Source: Branchipolynoe longqiensis
Taxonomy: Eukaryota; Annelida; Polychaeta; Phyllodocida; Polynoidae
Reading direction: 5' to 3'
Assembly: GCA_030323885.1 (NCBI GenBank)
Contig: JASIRB010000504.1
Location: 62,001-126,000, forward strand
Length of the DNA: 64,000 bases
Under the pieces are notes generated by a model. The model saw only the letters and a program-made list of their open reading frames with translations. It made no database searches and had not been told where the DNA came from. Shown here piece after piece: positions 11,461 to 23,087 of this stretch (position 1 is its first letter; each line of letters opens with the position of its first letter). A program made the position numbers and the translations under genes.

Positions 11461-12472
11461 ATCCCTCGATGCCGCGTTCCCTTTTCAGCAAGTCAAACAC
11501 CATGGCGGCCGTAGGACTATCTATCGAACCATGCGATCTGGCCTGTGATGCGTTGCCAATAATTTGCCCTTGCCGCAAATGGACACAGTCGTCTGTGGTG
11601 TTACTAAGTGGTAGAACCGCCCCATTTGACCTATTGATCAACGAGGGTGCTGCCGTGACTCCCATGGAACTGAGCATTGCAGGGTCGGGTTCAATTAAAC
11701 ACTGACCCTCCCCGTCCATATGTCTGGTTGTAATTAAGGCCACTTCTGTTTGATGAGCAGCTATTGTCACATCCTCAGCCAGACACGTAAGACCGCAGTC
11801 CGTTCGGAGTTGGCAGTGAGTGACTAAGTTATATGGTTGTAAGACTTCAAAAAGCCCATTATGCGGGGTGAGACTGGCCTCATAGAATGACATCCAGTCG
11901 CTCCCCAGTATACCGTCTTCTGGTACGTCTACTATTAACACTGACAAGTAAAAAATCTGATTGGCGATACCCAGCGGGATAACCGTACAACCAAATTGTG
12001 GGATTACTAGGCCAGTAACACTCAGCGGTCTCACGTCGGAAACCAAATTACGCGTATTGAACTTGAGATTATCGAAGAACCTCTTCCCTATCACGGACAT
12101 AGCTGCCCCGGTGTCAATAAGGAAGAATCCTTTGGATCCGCCAATCTTGATGGGAACATACCACCTTTTTCCACTCAGTGGAAAAATATTCATAGCAAAT
12201 TGGTCTCGCTCGCTTACGTTGTGTAAGTCCATTCCGGTTTTCCCCAATATATAGTCCATACACAGGTCGGACTCATGGCTGCTCGCATTTTGCGTGCACA
12301 ACGATCGCATTCCTGCCAAGAAAACCTGGCGGACTCCAATAGTACAAGTAGGCGATATAGGCACGCTGTCAGTGCAGCACGAATCTGATGCTAGATTGTG
12401 TGCAAGGGGTTTAGCACAACTCTCAACAGATGCGCTGGGAAGGTTCCCCTGTATAACCATAGCTGACAACAC
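11351..12472 (-). pseudogene. gypsy aspartic protease region
   Basis: Retropepsin-like region: FFLIDTGAAMSVIG carries the catalytic Asp-Thr-Gly, and GILGSDWM matches the second conserved block (I-L-G-x-D). It would cleave the element polyprotein. The open frame is offset from both Gag and RT, meaning that at least one frameshift, natural or decayed, lies on each side. The last 40 residues lead into the RT. Confidence 0.85.
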
Positions 12473-12732
12473 TCCCGGCGTTGCAGCTGGTACTAATTTA
12501 AAAAATCAGCATCGGCTAAAAACTCGGGAGAGCCCGATTCATTTTGTACTGCAGCAACAGCGCTACCGACGGGCGCAAATTGCTTGAGGTTGGGCGCAAA
12601 TTGCGTGGCGTTGGGCGCAAATTGCTTGCCGCTGGGCACAACTTGCTGGTCACCGCGCGCAATGTTTGTAACGGCGCTCCGCCTTGGCGTTCTCGCACGC
12701 ACTACTCTGATTACCCGCCGCTTGTAGCCTAG

Positions 12733-14160
12733 CTAGGATTTCTGGCACATGACGCGAATTGTCGCATCCATTATGGACCCCATTTCCATAGTCTGTTCTA
12801 AGGAACGGGGCTGCAGTAGCAAGCATTCATAGGCTATGTGGCCAAAGCCCCGGCATCTAAAACACTCGATCTGTTCGGAGTTCCTAGGGCGATTGGAGCG
12901 ATTCCCTCGGAACACCCTATTTGGTCTACCCTGCATATCAGGATTATATTGTGGACGCCTACTCGGCCATTCCCTTTTACTGGCGTTTTCCTGCCGATTA
13001 TTATGGGGTCGAGAACCCTGACCATTGAAGGCACAGATACCCGTATCCATCTCCTCATAGGGGTTATCAAAGGATAAGTCTGCCACGGCGGAAGCAATTC
13101 CCGCCATAGCGCATCGAGTTGGGACCATGCGCGCTTTTGCCGCGTGGTCCCGGAGCATTTGATAAATGTCCTCCATTGTGTGTCTCCCGGGAGACCATTG
13201 CTTTAAAACCATGTCGCGTTCGTCGCGGTCGCGCAGACCATTGATGAACACGGCTACCGTTTTGCGTGCGATTAAATCGCGTGACATTCCACAACCTTGC
13301 CCAGCTTTCCTGGCCTCCGACTCCAGCATCATCCCTTAGTATACGGAATTGGCTGAGTCTGACGGACATTGGAATCTCTTTTCGAAGAGTTCCCACTTAG
13401 GCAAGGGGTCCATCCCCTTAAATTGCCAGGCCAGAGCCTCCACCAACTCGTCCAAGGTGGCACAATTATCTTGCTCCCACCTATCTACAGCCAGTTGGCC
13501 TGGGCCGTCCTGTAGCAAATGAATGAGGCGCATTAACGCGGTGGTTTCGTTCCACCGGTTAACGGACATCGCCTTACTGAACTTTTCCCACCATGATTCC
13601 CAGTCTTGGTTAAAACCATTAAATGGGGGCACCTCCACCGCCCTCAGCCTAGCGGGTTGGTACTGCTCCTGCACACTTATATTGTGGTCTCGTAAATATA
13701 GAGACCGATGTACAGCCGAGGCGCCAATGCCAGGGGTGATATTGGAGGCTTCCATGACAGCCCGGTGAATTGCTGGGTTGGAATCAATGAGGGCCTGCTC
13801 AGCGCCAGTAAAGCGATATGCAGCAAAGGCGTCGGCGCTGTCGTTTTGCACGCGGGCGCCAGCAGGCGCCTTTTGCTTAGCCTGTGGCAAATTAGCAGCA
13901 GGCGTACTGCTGGACGCGTTCGACGCATTTACATTAATACTGTTAGAGGGGCTACGCCTCTCCTGCCGTTGAATCGCCTCCACCATTTTGTCGGTAATAC
14001 CAGTATTTGGGGCCGCATTTGCCAATTCTCGCCATCTGGCATGCAACTCAGTCTCGCGTGCAAGGATTTCCCTCTCACGCTCATCAGGTAGGGGCCACGT
14101 CTTGGATTTCAAAACGGCTTGCTTTTTCAAGGCGTCTTGAAAAACCAAGACGGTTTTCAT
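12733..14160 (-). pseudogene. gypsy Gag (capsid-like plus CCHC zinc knuckle)
   Basis: Structural protein that packages element RNA. The N-terminal part (13336-14160) includes the retrotransposon-gag helix pattern with VEVPPFNGFNQDWESWWEKF and LPKWELFEKRF. A single TAA near 13334 separates it from the in-frame remainder, which ends in a zinc knuckle C-x2-C-x4-H-x4-C (CFRCRGFGHIAYEC, around 12830-12870). So the break is a nonsense codon rather than a frame change. An in-frame run of the QFAPN motif (about 12577-12648) follows in the next frame. Confidence 0.85.
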
Positions 14161-16776
14161 ATAGGATTATTAGGGGTCGTCATATGTGACACGATGTAAA
14201 CCATTACTTCAATGTAGCTAACTTGTTATATACACAGACCGATGGGTTGTTGTTTTAGCAGTCTACTCAAGCGTGGCCACTTGGGTAGGTGTTGGTGTGG
14301 ATGTGGGTGTGGGTGTAGGTGTGCATGTGCATGCCGCTACGGACTGAGGTTACGGTTCTTAAGCTTTCTTATAAGTAGTATTACAGGAGAACATGCACTG
14401 TAATGTTATTTTTAATTCTACACATTTTAGAAATATGCTGCAAATGATGTCCACTCTGCAGTTAATTAATGGACCAGAAATTGTTAAAATGGTGTATTAT
14501 AAAACAGCTTGCTCGATGAAATGTACATAACAGTAATTAATAGATTATATGCTATGTCTAAGATAGTTGAACTGGCCAACATCATCGACACATAATTAAG
14601 TAATAACCATTACCATTATGTACATTGTTCCTGGCCAAATAGTAAACAAACCCAGCCTCAGGCCCACCGCCACTTCCTCCATATGCCCACATACACGACA
14701 CACCCACTCTCCTCGGTTGCACTGATGTGCGATATGTCGCATTGTCTTCTGGTAGTACCCCTATCCTTCTAATTATACACAGGGTTTAGCAGTAGTCATG
14801 GATCAGCGACCATGACCCACATCCACACTAAGTATTACGGTTAGAGATTATGCAGGTCACGTCGGCACACTTTCCTATTTCTCTACCCAAGCCCGAGCAC
14901 TGTTACCTATGTAGATGCGCAGCCTGCTAGCCAACAACCATTGGTGTTCATAGAACAATTTTATATGAACATGACCATGGTTATATTCAAGTGACCATTG
15001 TTATATATATAAACATTTATATGCATGTATATCTGACTCTCCCGCCCCCCCCCCCCCCCCGAATTGGGTATATGTAGACCTACTGATATAATGTTATTAA
15101 ATGTATATGATGCACATATACATGACGTGTACATTGCATATAATACATACTTATATGTAATACTACCGGACTGTTCTACAGCTCATCCAGGTAGACTGTT
15201 GTAATAACAAAGTTATGTGGGTGGGTCAGTGGGTATGGGTCGACCTACCTCCCACAATATCTCTGAGTGTCGGTTTGTAGAACATTATCCAACATATTTC
15301 ATGTAGAATGTATTTTTTTTTTTTTTTAGCTGATAGCTTAATTTTAGTGGAATGCTTGCTAACTGGATAGATATGTAGATCATCTTACAATTCACAAAGG
15401 CGAACGCTGTGACTGGATATAAAGTGGTATTTATTTCTGTTATGTTTTAATTTTAGGTGTTTGTGGTGGTTGAATGTTTGATGGTGTGTAGGCATGACAC
15501 CCCCATGCGCACACCCCTCCAACGTTTTCCCTAGGGACCAGGTCCCATGGGCCAGACTCAAACCCTCAACCCTCTCGTTTTTATAAATATATTGGACAGA
15601 AGTTGCAGCTTAGTAGCCTTAGTAGCTTCTAAAACCACAATCACTCACATGTGTAACATATACACACACAAAAAATGATGAATGAACTTACTTTTGTTCC
15701 TGTATTGAAGGATAGCTGTGTCATATGTTGCATAGTACTAAGAGTAGTCCACCATTTGGAACTGGCAAGTTGGCCCATGTGTAGTCTAGCCCTGTTGAAG
15801 TAGGATATGTGTACAGTGAGCTGCGGCACTGGCCATTAAATACAAGTCACTCTCAGACATACACTAAGGGGCCTAAGCTCTGACACTTTCACACTCAGTC
15901 TTTGATCAGAAACTTCACAAAAGAAAGCTATAGCACTTCAGCAGTGCCTAGGATCACACCTATGCTCGCACCTCTCGCTTCTCTTTCATTTATATTTCAT
16001 TTATTACCATACCCATGCAGTTATTCTTAGCCTACTACTGACATTAGTCCCACCCTACCAGTGCAGTTATTCCCGACCTATCACCACCGTTATTCCCGAC
16101 CTATCACCACCATTATTCCCGACCTATCACCACGATTATTCCCGACCTACCACCATCATTCCCGGCCTACCACTCATTCGGTATTTGCGTCTGGCACATG
16201 CTAGAACAAAAATGAATAACAAATAAAAACTGCCACACCGACCCCGATTTTTTATTTAAAAGGACGATCACCTATTTGTTTGTTTGTTTCATCTAAGTTT
16301 AGAACAAGTGTGATATGTTTGAATTATTTTATTTCAGGTTTGTTCTCTCCAAATTAGCGTTTGATGCATATCTTTTGAACATTTGTAAATATGTCAGGAA
16401 TTGTCTGTCAAGTAGAAAGAATTGAGAATATTATGTATGCAGTAGTTCTTGTCACATACCCGAAACAGATTAGAGTTTTTCTTGGTAAACCATTAATGTA
16501 ACAGGCAATTGTCTTTGCACCCCTTTGCTGCATAGCTAAAATGTGGCACCTCTTACATGATGGTCATTTACACCTCATTTCAAAGACTACTTCACGCGCA
16601 ACACCTCTTTCCAGTGACTCTATTTGACACAGGTGTTAGGCCCGACACCTTTGGCTAACAACTCAACTCAGGCCGTGACCATCTCCACTGACTTACTCAT
16701 GCTCCCCAGCCTTACTATAAATTAAGCTTGCAGTCACAGATTGGTTATTTACTTCTTTTGAAGTAACCAGATCAGA
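14161..16776. other. no gene recognised; simple repeats
   Basis: AT-rich non-coding sequence with a GT-rich microsatellite (about 14280-14335), a C tract (about 15043-15060), a T tract (15312-15327) and the minisatellite listed separately. Nothing coding could be supported. Confidence 0.55.
16060..16172. repeat. minisatellite, unit ATTCCCGACCTATCACCAC, about 22 bp period
   Basis: About five units of TTATTCCCGACCTATCACCAC with small changes at the junction (CGTT, CATT, GATT). Confidence 0.9.
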
Positions 16777-19219
16777 ATGCCAAAACAACGGAAACAAATT
16801 CACAACAACTTTACAACTCAGTGTATATGCAGTTCCATTCACTGTAAAGATGCCGACTATAGTGCTGCTCGATTGCACTTACTCAGCAAGTTTCGACTAG
16901 ATATTCAAAGACAGCTTCTAAGCAAAGTTGGTCATCACCAATCAACAAAGACAGACTGGATTTGCAGTTATTGTGTAACCGAATATATCAATAAAATATT
17001 CAAACTGGGCCAAGAGTGTAATGGACTGACTACTATTCCTATTGGAAATCCAGAACCGGAATTGGATGCCACGCTGATGTATCCTGATGAGTCAAACACC
17101 AGGCATGATGTATATTCAGTGTCACTGGCCACTCTCCATCAGGACATACAGGCTATGCCCCATAACCTTCGGGCCTCATTGGCAAAGGAACTAGCAGCAA
17201 CAGAACGTGAGCATATCAGAGCGGACACTATCATACAGACTAGAAACCAGGGTAACCATGAGATTGCAGCCCTTAGTACTTCATTGGGCAATGTCAATGT
17301 CAATGAGAAAAATCCAATTTTGCTTGCATTCTTAGAAGGGCTGCAGGGTGAATCAAAATCACCATGCAGTGTGTACCAACTTTGTAAAGTTATTGAATAC
17401 TGTATGGCACTTACTGTGCAAGCAGCTGTATTGCCAATCCATTTCAGGGAGGCAATCCTGCTTTATAAAATAACTAGAATCGGATGGCCATCAATGTAAT
17501 GTCAGGATATGCACCCCATGGAGCATATACCACAATTCGCAACTGGCTAAAAAAACTGACTGCAAAAACAGACACAGATATGGCTCAAGCAGATGGTGAC
17601 AGCATCGTAATCTTTGATAACAACCAGGTGCTCCAACGTCGGTGGCAGATTGCAGCACAGAATACTGTTAATTGCAGTGTAATCACCATGATGGTCTTCA
17701 TGGAGATCGATCCTTTGGTAAGTAATTGTTCTCTCACTTTTATCAATAAGATCCAAGTGACGACATTGTAAGTCATGGGTTATGCATGTGTGCACACAGG
17801 GTAGCATTAATATCGTATGATTAAACCTGATGATAGTGCCTGTGTGATATATATAGAGTTGGGGCTACCCCACCACATGGTGTGGCGAACCCCCGAGTGA
17901 CATAATTGGGGCTTAGTGGGGGAGTACAGAAGTAAACCAGTACCGAACAAGTGCTTTTCCCATTTTTCCAATTTATATATGCATATTCAAACACACAGAT
18001 GACTGTATGAATGATATAAACTTAATATATTAATATATGAAGAGTTCAGCCGCAAAACCATGTAAATGATAATCCACCATTTAGGATAAACATAGGAATC
18101 AAACCTTCAAAAATTACATTTGTCATCAATCTTACCGATATCTAACTTTGCTTACATTACAGTCCAACCTTCAACTCCGTCCCAACTTGTGGCCATCTGA
18201 ATGGATGTGGATAACAGATCATATCAACATGGCTTCTAAGATAAAGAAGGCTGGAATAACATCACTAGATCACCAGCTTTACTATAACACACATCTCATT
18301 AAATGGCTGGAACCTATCCTGCAAAGGGTAGTAGCAGAACAAATATGGGATCCTGAAAAGGACATGTGCACTGATCAGGTAGACAAGGAAGTTGCTGAAC
18401 AGAAACATGCAACTAAATTCAAGAAATGTCCTGGTTGTTACAATACACTGGTACCAAAGCTTAACAAGGTGTGTCCTAATTGTAAGCAGAACATTGCATC
18501 ACTACGGTTACAGCAGAAAACAGCAACATCTACCAATGCCAAGCCAGCCACACAAAGCAAGTAATGAAGTCAGAGTGGTGGTAGAAGTTCAGGAAGATCA
18601 CTGCTACAAGCTGTCATTTTGCAAAGGTACTTCGGCGACATGTCCATATGCGCACCTGGACAACAACCACAAGGGAAAACCACCTAAAATAACAATTGGA
18701 AAACCAGTTTTTGTCAATCCTTGCTCTTATGAAGCATTTGCACATGTCTTCCGAGAGATTGGAAAACAGGCTGGCGTAAAGCAATATGGTGGACACCGTG
18801 AGTGGATGACAGTTGTATGTGATGGTCTGCCATACGTCATGGGTTATCAGCTCATCGAAAAGCTCCATGAATGTTCCGTTTGCAAGAAATCACAATTTGG
18901 ACCAGAAGATGTGCGTAAGCATCAGTCAGCACATGAATCTAAGGGTGAGTCACGCACCATGATTCAAGAATTTGGATGGCTACTTCTCCAACCTGGTCCA
19001 GGCCACATCGAGATGAACATGCTTAAGGGCTATGTGAAGCTTATGTGGGAGCCATATTGGGAAACTATGGTGGAGGTTTTCAATTTTCGCTCTGAAAATG
19101 CAAAACGGTCTGCGAAAAAAGTCAGTGACCACCACAAAGGGGTATTTTTACAACTACAGCAAATAATAAAAGTTGCTGTAACTTACTGTTGTGGCCAGTG
19201 CTTTGTTGGTATCTGGTGA
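16777..19219 (+). pseudogene. uncharacterised transposon-type protein with one intron and two frameshifts
   Basis: Read as one gene: 16777-17718 with a one-base frame change near 17475 (…KITR then RMAINVMSG), an intron 17719-18162 with strong sites (GTAAGT, TTACATTACAG), then 18163-18564, and another one-base change near 18565 into 18566-19219. Recognisable blocks are YAPHGAYTTIRNWL, FDNNQVLQRRWQ, a zinc-ribbon-like C-x2-C/C-x2-C pair (CPGCYNTL ... CPNCKQNI), CDGLPYVMGY, and EFGWLLLQPGPGHIEMNM followed by NFRSENAKRSAKKVSDHH. I have the impression that such proteins are multi-copy in several invertebrate genomes and the spaced Asp/His blocks suggest a KDZ- or DUF6589-like DDE transposase, but this is recall plus inference. 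No terminal repeats were found. Confidence 0.6.
17719..18162 (+). other. intron of the 16.8-19.2 kb gene
   Basis: Donor GTAAGT at 17719 and acceptor TTACATTACAG ending at 18162 join ...MEIDPL to SNLQLRPNLW. The sequence between is AT-rich with stops in all frames. Confidence 0.7.
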
Positions 19220-20156
19220 GCCATTATGTATGACTGTTAGCATTGGGGTGTATCTGCTATTCCAGCTGGTATTAGTACTTTTCAGTAGTCCACAGTAGAA
19301 TACAGTAGTGTACAGAGCACGGCAAGTCAGTTGAATGATGAGTTACTGGACAACGTAATCTATATAGAACATGTCCACCAATGAAGACCATGGAAATGCA
19401 CAACTGCGTGGCAAATAATGTTCAGATGTGTGACATGAGAGTAGAGTATGCCTAGATACTGCTGAAGGGGATGACATAGGGCCACAGGGGCTTAGTTAAA
19501 ACATGACATGTCCTGCTCAGAAACCTCTACCTCGCTTAAAGCTGAATACAGTGTGACATGTGGAATGAGCGTGGAGCGTGCCTAAGCGGATGGTTTAGGT
19601 GGGCTGGTGAGGTGGCAGGAAGGGGTCGTGGAGATAGGGGAGACAGAAAAAGAGCAGGGCATGTCAAAGTAGCGTTGGCAGCCAGGAGTTTGCAGGTGGC
19701 ATATGGAGGGGATTGGGGGTGCGGGTGGGTGGGGGGGTGATCGGACATGGGGTGGGGGTGAATTATGTGGCTAGAGAGGTGCGACCTGTGTACCATCTGT
19801 AAACAGAAGGGTGACAGTTTTCTTTTGCGAATTTCTTGTTCATGCAGAGTCAAATATTGTAGCAAGAAGTGAGCGTGAGTGGGTCACCACTGGCCAGTGC
19901 ATACAGATTAATATGCAATTAACATGCAAATATGCAAATTGTGATGCAGTTCATACCCACCGGTAAGTTCTTTGTACATTTTATTACAATAATAGTTGGC
20001 ACATTATGTAGTCAAGTGGGGCAGGATTGCATAACATGCTCGATTTTGTTTGTCCCTGATATTTCACCTTTGCTGACATAAAGTTAGTTAACACAGATAA
20101 TATCGTGGTTGTCATGTCATTATTATTTTACCATTGCTTTAACACCAACTAGACCA
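19220..20156. other. no gene recognised
   Basis: Non-coding sequence with a G-rich segment around 19600-19760. Frames there are low-complexity. Confidence 0.5.
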
Positions 20157-20330
20157 GACAGGATGGCCGAATGAGTTAGAGCATCCGTCTCCCGTCCGTC
20201 TCCCGTGTTGGTAGACCATGGGGTCATGGGTTTGAACCCTGGTCGAGTCAAACCCATGACATAAAAATTGATACTTGTCACTTCCTAGCCTGGCGCTCGG
20301 CATGATTAGTAATAATGTAATTCAAAGCCT
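20157..20330 (+). mobile_element. tRNA-derived SINE-like sequence
   Basis: A tRNA-like head with box A TGGCCGAATGAGTTAGAG (about 20164-20181) and box B GGTTTGAACCC (about 20229-20239). The anticodon region has an internal duplication (CCGTCTCCCGT twice), so it is not a functional tRNA. The tail has CTAGCCTGGCGCTCGGCAT. End points are estimates. Confidence 0.6.
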
Positions 20331-20451
20331 AAAATGTCCACTATTATCGGAAAACGTATTATTCTCGCCAGTTATACATGTATGTGTTTGGTATTGTTCA
20401 TCACCGAGGTAGAGGGGAATCGCAGGGGAAAGATGACATTCATTAATATAC

Positions 20452-20967
20452 ATGCCTGAACAGAATGCCAAAGAGAGCAATCCAATTGCTTCTGCGTTAC
20501 ATGATTACTTAGGTTCAGTGGTTAGCATGGACATCAGTCAAACTGAACTCCTACGTTTGTTCTCAGATTCTTGCTACAGCCAAAATAAGAACATCAATGT
20601 TTTATCCATGTTGTTTGCATTGTACAGCCAGAAGTACCCAAATCTTACTGCTGAATACAATTTCCGAATGCAGGGGCTCAGCTTTCTTCCTGCAGATCGA
20701 GTGTTTGGAAGGATCGAGCAAGAAATCCGAAAGAGGGAAACAATATTACTGCCAGAGGAATACTGTGAGATTCTCAGGAACCATGGTACTATTCATGTGT
20801 ATGGAAAGGATTGGATGTGCTACGATTACAAAGCAGAATCAGGCAGTTTCAGAAAGCGTCAAAGATCTTTCAAAATCAGTGATGAAAGAGTGCTACAGGT
20901 TTCTAAGAATAAGTTGGGGTTCAAAAGTGCATTTGCTGGGGAATTTTGCCCCAACACTCCCTTCTGA
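20452..20967 (+). CDS. DUF7869-like (transposase-type) ORF, partial
   Basis: An uninterrupted 171-residue frame. It contains LFSDSCYSQNKNINVL, matching the [FY]SD-x-C-x-x-QNKN block, and GLSFLPADRVFGRIEQEIRK, matching the GH[ST]-x-x-x-x-D-x-x-[FG] block of the DUF7869 family, which is common in animal genomes as multi-copy, transposon-linked genes. These blocks look like the second half of a ribonuclease-H-like DDE fold. The expected N-terminal half is missing upstream, so this is a fragment, or one exon. After the stop the sequence is non-coding. It may or may not belong with the gene at 16.8-19.2 kb. Confidence 0.6.
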   Translation: MPEQNAKESNPIASALHDYLGSVVSMDISQTELLRLFSDSCYSQNKNINVLSMLFALYSQKYPNLTAEYNFRMQGLSFLPADRVFGRIEQEIRKRETILLPEEYCEILRNHGTIHVYGKDWMCYDYKAESGSFRKRQRSFKISDERVLQVSKNKLGFKSAFAGEFCPNTPF

Positions 20968-21991
20968 AAAGGGGGAAAAAGTGAGCACAGTTCAATCCTT
21001 CACTACTGGCTGATATTAGCTGCGTTAAAGAGGCTAAGAAGTAGGATGTTATGATGCTGCTGAAATAGTTGGATGTAAATCAAGAGGTTCGGGATTACTA
21101 TGAGAATGCCCTCTCTCATGTTGGGGATCAAAACATTATGCAGGATCTTGAGGATAGTAGTGATGATGAGTAAGCTAATGATGGAAATGTTACACACTCT
21201 GCTTCTGTGACCAGGAATCATGTGGGGGCGGGGGGGGGGGCAAGTTTGTTCAATATTATGAGAAAATACTTTCACACTCACTAGCCCAATTTCAGTAAAT
21301 CGATGGATGTGTGTTTAAATTGGGGGAATGGGTGGGTTGACAGACTGAATTTTCATTTAATCTTTTTGATGACTTCTAATGGCAGATGGAGTATATTGTG
21401 ACTGGACTAGCATTATTTTCCTGTCATCTCTCCATAATTATGACTCTAGAGTAAGTCTTATTGTCATTTTTGAGTCTGGAGCCCAAATGTGGGTCAAGCC
21501 AGGTGATGGGGAGAAGGGGGAGCGGCGCATGCGCTGCTTGGAGATGTGGGCGTCGCGGGCTTACCGCCGGATCAACCACAATTCGGAAATTATGAGCCGA
21601 TCCGGACAGAGGAAGCCCGAGACAAGTGTGGGAGTACAAAGGGGGTCGATTTGAAAGAAACAAGGTTACAAATGAGAGAGTCTTGAACGTGCTGCGGAGT
21701 CTGCACCACGTATTAGTTAGTATACGCTGATGGTGCTGCAGCAATAAACAATGTATTAGTAAGGCCTATACACTGATCGTGCTGCAGGCTTGCAGTAAGG
21801 GCCTACAGGAAATTTTTTGGAAATCCACAAAATCGCGGAGATCTTTCATCCCTGGATAATAAGGAGGACATCCAAACAAAAGACAGGAAGTCTGGTAGGG
21901 TGGTTATTTAAAATTGTTGGGGCCATCAAAAGGATAACAAAGGAGGAATTTAACTAAAAAGAGTACTATGAGCCAGAGCAAACGGCGATAA
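20968..21991. other. no gene recognised
   Basis: Non-coding, with a G run at 21228-21240 and a GC-richer stretch 21515-21650 whose open frame shows no family features. Confidence 0.5.
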
Positions 21992-22217
21992 CCCAGATAG
22001 CACACAGCCGTCAGGCCGACGTCGGCCTAACGTCGGCCGCTCCGTCGGGCCAACGGAGGAAACCGCCGTCGGGCCGAGGTTGTTTTGTCCAACCTCCCCA
22101 CCGTCGGCCTGACGGAGGCTTCCGCCATCGGGCCTACGGCGGCAGCCGCCGTCGGGCCGACGGCGGGTACCGCCGTCGAGTCGACGGCAGGGAGGTTGGA
22201 CAAAACAACATCGGCCT

Positions 22218-22519
22218 GACACAATATATTTATTCAAAATTAATAGAAAACCTTATAAATTTAAGATAATCTTTTTGGTAAACATGTTTTCTATATGTGT
22301 ACCAAGCGATTTGTTTCTATGTGGTGTGGTTTTAGAGATATTTCACTTTTTCTGTATATGGGTATGGGTTAGTGTTAGTGTTAGTGAAAAGTGAAATATC
22401 TCTAAAACCACACAACCTATTAACAAATCGCTTGGTACACATATAGAAAACATCTTTACCAAAAAGATTATATTAAATTTAAAAGGTTTTCTTTTAATTT
22501 TGAATAAATATATTGTGTC
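22218..22519. repeat. 302-bp palindrome related to the 204-bp satellite
   Basis: Begins GACACAATATATTTATTC and ends with the near complement. Arms are about 135 bp with a loop of TATGGGTATGGGTTAGTG. Each arm contains GGTTTTAGAGATATTTCACTT or its complement, shared with the satellite at 3945-4970. Confidence 0.9.
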
Positions 22520-22598
22520 GGGCCTACGGCGCCGTCGGGCCGACGTTGTTATGTCCATTTTGCCGGAAAAAAACAAGATGGCGGTGCTTCGACAACAT

Positions 22599-23020
22599 TC
22601 CGTACTGAATAATTTAAATCGTATTAACACGAATAATTCCATTAGTACATCGTAATAAATTACAAAACTTTTACAAAATAATCTACACATATTAATAAAC
22701 AAACTTGTTAAATAATTCCTTAAAATTCAAGCGATTTCTGGAGTTATTTGTAGAAAAAGAACGCTGCTCAACGATCGCACGTGTTCCACTGGCGATTCGA
22801 AGTCAACAAACTGTACCGGATAATTTAAATCATATTAAGACGATTAATTCCATTAATACGTCGTAATAAATTACAAAACTTTTACAAAATAATCTAAACA
22901 TATTAATAAACAAACCTGTTAAATAATTCCTTAAAATTCCTGGGATTTCTGGAGTTATTGGTAGAAAAAGAACACTGCTCAATGATCGCATGGGTTCCGC
23001 TGGCGACTCGAGCCGGAAAC
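22599..23020. repeat. two-copy tandem repeat, period about 211 bp
   Basis: AATTTAAATC starts at 22611 and 22822. Both copies contain ACAAAACTTTTACAAAATAA and TTCTGGAGTTATT; identity is roughly 85-90% by eye. Confidence 0.85.
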
Positions 23021-23087
23021 CAAATTTAAAGAACTGCACATGCGCGGATCAACACCGTCGGCCCGATGGTGGCTCGATGGTGGCCCA

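Larger units (their letters stand above)
8449..14160 (-). mobile_element. Ty3/gypsy LTR retrotransposon, degenerate, LTRs not found
   Basis: Gag, protease, reverse transcriptase, RNase H and integrase follow each other in the standard Ty3/gypsy order on the minus strand. Each part is recognisable but frames are broken by single stops and several frameshifts. I could not identify paired LTRs, a primer-binding site or target duplication, so the ends are set by the coding region only. Confidence 0.9.

Noticed and set aside
20157..20255. Functional tRNA-Leu/Ser gene
   Set aside because: Boxes A and B are present but the anticodon arm is duplicated and the acceptor ends do not pair properly; a SINE head fits better.
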